From the NCBI GenBank assembly GCA_016705065.1, contig JADIYY010000003.1, positions 372,001 to 436,000 of the forward strand: DNA of 64,000 nt. The letters run 5' to 3'. The notes beneath the pieces were generated by a model. The model ran no database searches, was not told the DNA's origin, and saw only the letters and a list, made by a program, of their open reading frames with translations. Below are positions 60,709 through 64,000 of this stretch, in pieces. Origin of the DNA: Candidatus Aalborgiella aggregata (GTDB lineage: Bacteria; Pseudomonadota; Gammaproteobacteria; Burkholderiales; Burkholderiaceae_C). A program made the translations under genes and the position numbers. The first letter of the stretch is position 1; each line of letters opens with the position of its first letter.

Positions 60709-61548
60709 TTATGTGTGTTCGTTCGGCTTCATCATGGAAAAATCACGCTCAAAGCGCATCAAATGCTGGCCGCCATCCACCAAAATGGTGGTGCCAGTGA
60801 TGGATTGGTTTTCCAGCGCAAAGCGCACCGTATTGGCCACATCACCTGCGGTGGACGATTGACCCAAGGGTGAGAGTTTGTGCATGGCAGTGAATTCGGC
60901 CTCGGTCAAATGCGTGCTGGTCAAAGTCAAGCCAGGCGCCACACCCACCACGCGAACCAAAGGCGCCAGGGCCATGGCCAGCATGGTGTTGGCAGCTTCT
61001 AGCGCGGCTTTGCTCAAGGTGTAGCTGAAAAAGTCCGGGTTTTGGTTCCACAGTTTTTGATCCAGCATGTTCACCACAACGCCTCTGGCGGCGCTGTCTC
61101 CATTTTGTTGGCGCTGTTCGATGTGTTCATGCAAGGCTTGCGCCAGTAAAATAGCCGCGCCGGTGTTGCTGGCCATGTGCTTTTGCAGGGCGCTGTAGCT
61201 GAAGCTTTGGGTGCTGTCGTATTCAAACGCTGCCGCGCTGTTAACGACGGCATCCAAACGTCCAAAGTGCTGGATGACGCTGGGCACCAGTGCGCGGGTG
61301 GCGGCTTCGTCAGCCAAATCGCATTGAAAAATATGATGTTTTTGGCCTGTATCCGGCGTATTTGTTGCCAAGTTTGCTATTGTATTCATAGCATCTTGCT
61401 TGCTGGAACGGTAATGCACCGCCACTTGCCAGCCGTGTTTGGCCAAGGTTAAAGCAATCTCACGCCCCAAACGCTTGGCAGCGCCCGTCACCAAAACGAC
61501 GGGTGCGCTTTGATTGGCAGTTGGTTTGGGCTCTGAGTGCGAAGACAT
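60709..61548 (-). CDS. SDR oxidoreductase, pteridine-reductase-like (FolM-like)
   Basis: 279 aa from ATG 61548; a TTG at 61557 adds three residues. LVTGAAKRLGREIALTLA (about 22-39) has the T-G-x3-R-x-G signature of pteridine reductases, not the classic T-G-x3-G-x-G. VNSAAAFEYDS, the catalytic Y-x3-K in FFSYTLSKAALEAAN, and VDGGQHL complete the fold. It stands next to folB, which fits a dihydrofolate or pterin reductase role. Part of the coding sequence (61344-61392) is a copy of the dispersed repeat. Confidence 0.88.
   Translation of the reverse strand: MSSHSEPKPTANQSAPVVLVTGAAKRLGREIALTLAKHGWQVAVHYRSSKQDAMNTIANLATNTPDTGQKHHIFQCDLADEAATRALVPSVIQHFGRLDAVVNSAAAFEYDSTQSFSYSALQKHMASNTGAAILLAQALHEHIEQRQQNGDSAARGVVVNMLDQKLWNQNPDFFSYTLSKAALEAANTMLAMALAPLVRVVGVAPGLTLTSTHLTEAEFTAMHKLSPLGQSSTAGDVANTVRFALENQSITGTTILVDGGQHLMRFERDFSMMKPNEHT
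61344..61392 (-). repeat. Two-hairpin dispersed repeat, coding copy inside the SDR gene
   Basis: On the minus strand it reads GCTATGAATACAATAGC, AAACTTGGCAACAAATACGC, CGGATACAGGCC, matching the family base for base over most of its length. It is translated in frame (about AMNTIANLATNTPDTGQ) in a variable loop before the QCDLADE segment. Confidence 0.8.
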
Positions 61549-61581
61549 GCAGGACAATAGCGTTAGTTTGAAAATTGATCA

Positions 61582-62745
61582 GTGAATACCCCTATTTTAA
61601 CGATGCACCCCGAAAGAGCGCAGACAGCCATGCAAACCCACATTGAAACAGCCATCAAGCAAGCGGGCGGCTGGCTACCGTTTGACGCTTTCATGGCGCA
61701 GGCTTTGTATGCGCCGGGCTTGGGGTATTACGCCAATGATTTGCGCAAATTTGGTACTATGCCCAGTGGTGACGCTGCCAGCAGCAGCGATTTTGTCACC
61801 GCGCCCGAACTCACACCCTTGTTTGGGCAGGCCTTGGCCAAGCAAATTGGGCAGGCTTTGCAACACACGGGGACGTCCGAAATATGGGAGTTTGGCGCGG
61901 GCTCTGGGGCGCTGGCGCAGCAGGTTTTGACGGCCTTGCAGCCAATGGGGCAACTAATCAGCCGCTACACCATTGTCGATTTGTCCGGCACTTTGCGGCA
62001 ACGCCAGCAAGAACGCTTGGCTGCATTCGGTGACACTGTGCGCTGGGTCAACGAGCTGCCCGACAGCATGCAAGGCGTGGTGTTGGGCAACGAGGTGCTG
62101 GATGCCATGCCGGTTAAATTGTTGGCACGTGTCAATGGTGAATGGTTTGAACGCGGTGTCGTACAGAAACAGATAGAAATTGGCGATCAAAACACTTTCG
62201 CCTGGCAAGACCGACCTACCGAATTAAGGCCGCCAGTCGAGGTGCTCGGTGCGCATGATTACCTCACCGAAATCCACCCGCAGGCCGAAGCTTTCATGCG
62301 CACACTGGCGCAAAAGCTGCTGGCGAACCCACACAGCAAAGGTGCTGTGTTCTTGATTGATTATGGCTTCCCTGAGAGTGAGTACTACCATCCACAACGC
62401 CACATGGGCACCGTGATGTGCCATTTGGCGCACCAAGCCGATGGCGACCCGCTGGTGCAGGTCGGGCAAAAAGACATCACGGCGCACGTCAATTTCACCG
62501 GTATTGCACTGGCGGCGCAGGACATGGGACTGAACTGTTTGGGCTACACCAGCCAAGGGCGTTTTTTGCTGAACTGCGGGTTACCTGAGTTAATGGCCAA
62601 CGCCGATTTAAAAAACCGCAGCCATGCTATGAAGCTCATCAACGAGCACGAAATGGGCGAACTGTTCAAGGTGATTGGCTTTTGCACCGGCGAAGTGTGG
62701 GACGCAATGGGCTTTAGCGCGGGCGACAGGACGCACACCCTATGA
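61582..62745 (+). CDS. SAM-dependent methyltransferase, NDUFAF7/COG1565 family
   Basis: 387 aa. YAPGLGYYANDLRKFG (about residues 48-63) and SSDFVTAPELTPLFGQALA are family signatures; the SAM motif is IWEFGAGSGALAQQVL, followed by VLGNEVLDAMPVKL. The mitochondrial relative NDUFAF7 methylates an arginine of complex I; the bacterial substrate is unproven. GTG 61582 or a nearby ATG could be the start. Divergent from the SDR gene with only a 33-bp gap; overlaps the next gene by 4 bp. Confidence 0.9.
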   Translation: MNTPILTMHPERAQTAMQTHIETAIKQAGGWLPFDAFMAQALYAPGLGYYANDLRKFGTMPSGDAASSSDFVTAPELTPLFGQALAKQIGQALQHTGTSEIWEFGAGSGALAQQVLTALQPMGQLISRYTIVDLSGTLRQRQQERLAAFGDTVRWVNELPDSMQGVVLGNEVLDAMPVKLLARVNGEWFERGVVQKQIEIGDQNTFAWQDRPTELRPPVEVLGAHDYLTEIHPQAEAFMRTLAQKLLANPHSKGAVFLIDYGFPESEYYHPQRHMGTVMCHLAHQADGDPLVQVGQKDITAHVNFTGIALAAQDMGLNCLGYTSQGRFLLNCGLPELMANADLKNRSHAMKLINEHEMGELFKVIGFCTGEVWDAMGFSAGDRTHTL

Positions 62746-62966
62746 TGTTCCGCTGGATGCTGTTTGTATTTTTGGCTTTGATTTTTTTAAGCTGGCTGTT
62801 TTCAAAACGCTTGCCCTGGCTAGAGAAGTTGGGTTTGACTTCGTTCAACAGCAGCTTGGACTTCAAAATCTTAGGTAAACAATTTCGCATTCCCGTCACA
62901 CTGGCCGCCGTGATGGCCACGCTGTTGTTTGTGCTTGGGCAGTGGCTCTATCAACGGTACCTGTGA
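62742..62966 (+). CDS. DUF2905-family small membrane protein
   Basis: 74 aa with two hydrophobic helices (about 5-19 and 51-68) around a conserved amphipathic middle (LPWLEKLGLTSF, then DFKILGKQFRIPV). Function unknown. The start overlaps the methyltransferase stop by 4 bp, and the stop overlaps the ROK gene start by 1 bp (TGATG), so the three are translationally coupled. Confidence 0.88.
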   Translation: MMFRWMLFVFLALIFLSWLFSKRLPWLEKLGLTSFNSSLDFKILGKQFRIPVTLAAVMATLLFVLGQWLYQRYL

Positions 62967-63943
62967 TGTCATCTGCATTTTCAACATTGACAGACTGGGT
63001 AGCTTGTGTGGATGTGGGGGCAAGCAAAATCGCAGTGAGTTTGGCCAATGCCCAAGGCTTTCATGCCAAGCGCATTGAAGCCACGCTATTGACTGGGGAT
63101 AACAATGCGGTGGCAGAACAAATCATTCGCATGATGCGGCAAGGCTGTGAACAGCTTGGTTTGCAAACCCACGACATTGCGGCCATCGGTATTTCAAGTT
63201 GTGGGCCGTTTGTGCGGCAACACGGCAAGATTGAATTGGCCGCACCCAATGTCTGCGGTGGTTTGGCTGGTGAAAAAAGAGGCTTACCCAATAACTGGCA
63301 AAGCGCTTTATTGGAAGCGCCACTGTGCGCTGCCTTTGGGCATGCCCGCGTTCGCATTGTCAACGACGCCGTTGCGGCACTGGAAGCAGAACGCCGTTGG
63401 GGCGCTTTGCAAAACGATGGCACAGCATTGGCCAATTGTGCTTATGTCACCTGGAGCACAGGCATTGGCACAGGACTGTGCGTGGATGACCATATTTTGT
63501 TGGGTAAAAACGGCAACGCGGGTCACGCTGGGCACATGTTTGTGAGCAGCAAAGATGAAGGCTTGTGTGGCTGTGGCAATGTGGGCGATGTTGAGGGTTT
63601 GGTGGCAGGTAATGCCATGCCGCGCCGTTATGCCAAGCAAGGCTACACCGATTCAGCTTCTCTTTTAATAGCAGCTCAGGCTGGTAATACAACTGCTGTA
63701 GCCATCATTGATGCCATTTGTGAAGACATGGGACGGATGCTGTACAACCTCATCGTCACCTTGGATTTGGAGCGAATCAGCTTGGGCGGCAGTGTGTTTT
63801 GGCACCACAAGGATTTTCTATTACCCAAACTCCAAGCCCAGATAGTTGGCAAAATTCCGGCCCTGACTCAGGGTTGCGACATCGTGCCTGCTGGTTTGGG
63901 AGAGCAAGTGGGCGATTGGGCTGCGCTGGCCTTGGTGGTTTAA
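62966..63943 (+). CDS. ROK-family sugar kinase/regulator
   Basis: 325 aa from ATG 62966. The ATP-binding CVDVGASKIAVSLA (about residues 12-25), the catalytic-base segment RIVNDAVAALEAE, and the ROK signature WSTGIGTGLCVDDHILLG with NAGHAGHM are present. The zinc site normally reads CxCGxxGCxE; here it is CGCGNVGDVEG, so the third Cys is Asp. No DNA-binding domain precedes it, so a hexokinase-type kinase is likely. Substrate unknown. Confidence 0.88.
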   Translation: MSSAFSTLTDWVACVDVGASKIAVSLANAQGFHAKRIEATLLTGDNNAVAEQIIRMMRQGCEQLGLQTHDIAAIGISSCGPFVRQHGKIELAAPNVCGGLAGEKRGLPNNWQSALLEAPLCAAFGHARVRIVNDAVAALEAERRWGALQNDGTALANCAYVTWSTGIGTGLCVDDHILLGKNGNAGHAGHMFVSSKDEGLCGCGNVGDVEGLVAGNAMPRRYAKQGYTDSASLLIAAQAGNTTAVAIIDAICEDMGRMLYNLIVTLDLERISLGGSVFWHHKDFLLPKLQAQIVGKIPALTQGCDIVPAGLGEQVGDWAALALVV

Positions 63944-63981
63944 GCTGGTCTTTTACCATTGAAGCGAGTAAACTGCGCTCC

Positions 63982-64000
63982 ATGCAAATCCAGACTTTGA
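63982..64000 (+). CDS. Possible start of next gene (cut by window end)
   Basis: ATG at 63982 opens MQIQTL and runs to the last base. Only six codons are visible and no ribosome site is clear. Confidence 0.25.

Noticed and set aside
63661..63700. TTTAATAGCAGCTCAGGCTG in the ROK gene as another dispersed repeat copy
   Set aside because: Similarity is partial, the hairpin arms are not kept, and the codons fit the normal ROK helix.

Overview
The window looks like the replication-origin region of a betaproteobacterial chromosome, most likely order Burkholderiales and probably near Comamonadaceae. This rests on gene content and order (parB-parA-rsmG-mnmG on one strand, dnaA-dnaN-gyrB on the other), an incomplete EIIA-HPr-EI phosphotransferase cluster, and a dispersed palindromic repeat that starts with a GCTAT...ATAGC hairpin. 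The genus cannot be fixed from the sequence alone.

Layout. 1-549 is the tail of an alpha/beta hydrolase. 631-6553 is a minus-strand cluster: parB, a frameshifted RBBP9-type hydrolase, parA, a LysE exporter, rsmG and mnmG, with two parS-like sites inside mnmG and rsmG. Transcription flips at 6554-6763. From there to 19634 nearly everything is on the plus strand: an OleA-type thiolase with a six-helix sensor kinase, dnaA, dnaN, gyrB, an AT-rich NYN-domain gene, a small outer-membrane barrel, a polyprenyl-phosphate sugar transferase, an H-NS-like protein and argB. 19709-22285 (minus) holds ptsI, ptsH and a mannose-type EIIA.

22647-42251 is the most unusual region. A giant secreted repeat protein (about 15.7 kb; 19 near-identical 417-bp units followed by 6 near-identical 663-bp units, then unique DUF11-like and SdrD-B-like domains) is translationally coupled to a 1314-residue outer-membrane barrel with a C-terminal OmpA peptidoglycan-binding domain. 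The giant frame is broken at five places, all within or at the edges of the arrays. These breaks may be assembly errors or real switches. A strong terminator closes the pair.

42338-49789 (minus) is a fatty-acid beta-oxidation cluster of FadN-FadA-FadE type with an enoyl-CoA hydratase, a DUF2147 protein and a TetR regulator. 50065-53096 carries a DegT-type aminotransferase, an Mrr-like membrane protein and an AT-rich HNH nuclease cassette. recQ follows, then an ORF6N-domain gene lying between two copies of a roughly 105-bp direct duplication, then a double AAA+ ATPase. 58666-63943 is housekeeping: a histidine phosphatase, ttcA, folB, a pteridine-reductase-like SDR, a COG1565-type methyltransferase, a DUF2905 protein and a ROK-family kinase.

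A dispersed two-hairpin repeat of about 50 bp occurs at least eight times, mostly between genes, and one copy is read through as protein inside the SDR gene. I saw no tRNA, rRNA, CRISPR array, IS element or prophage.
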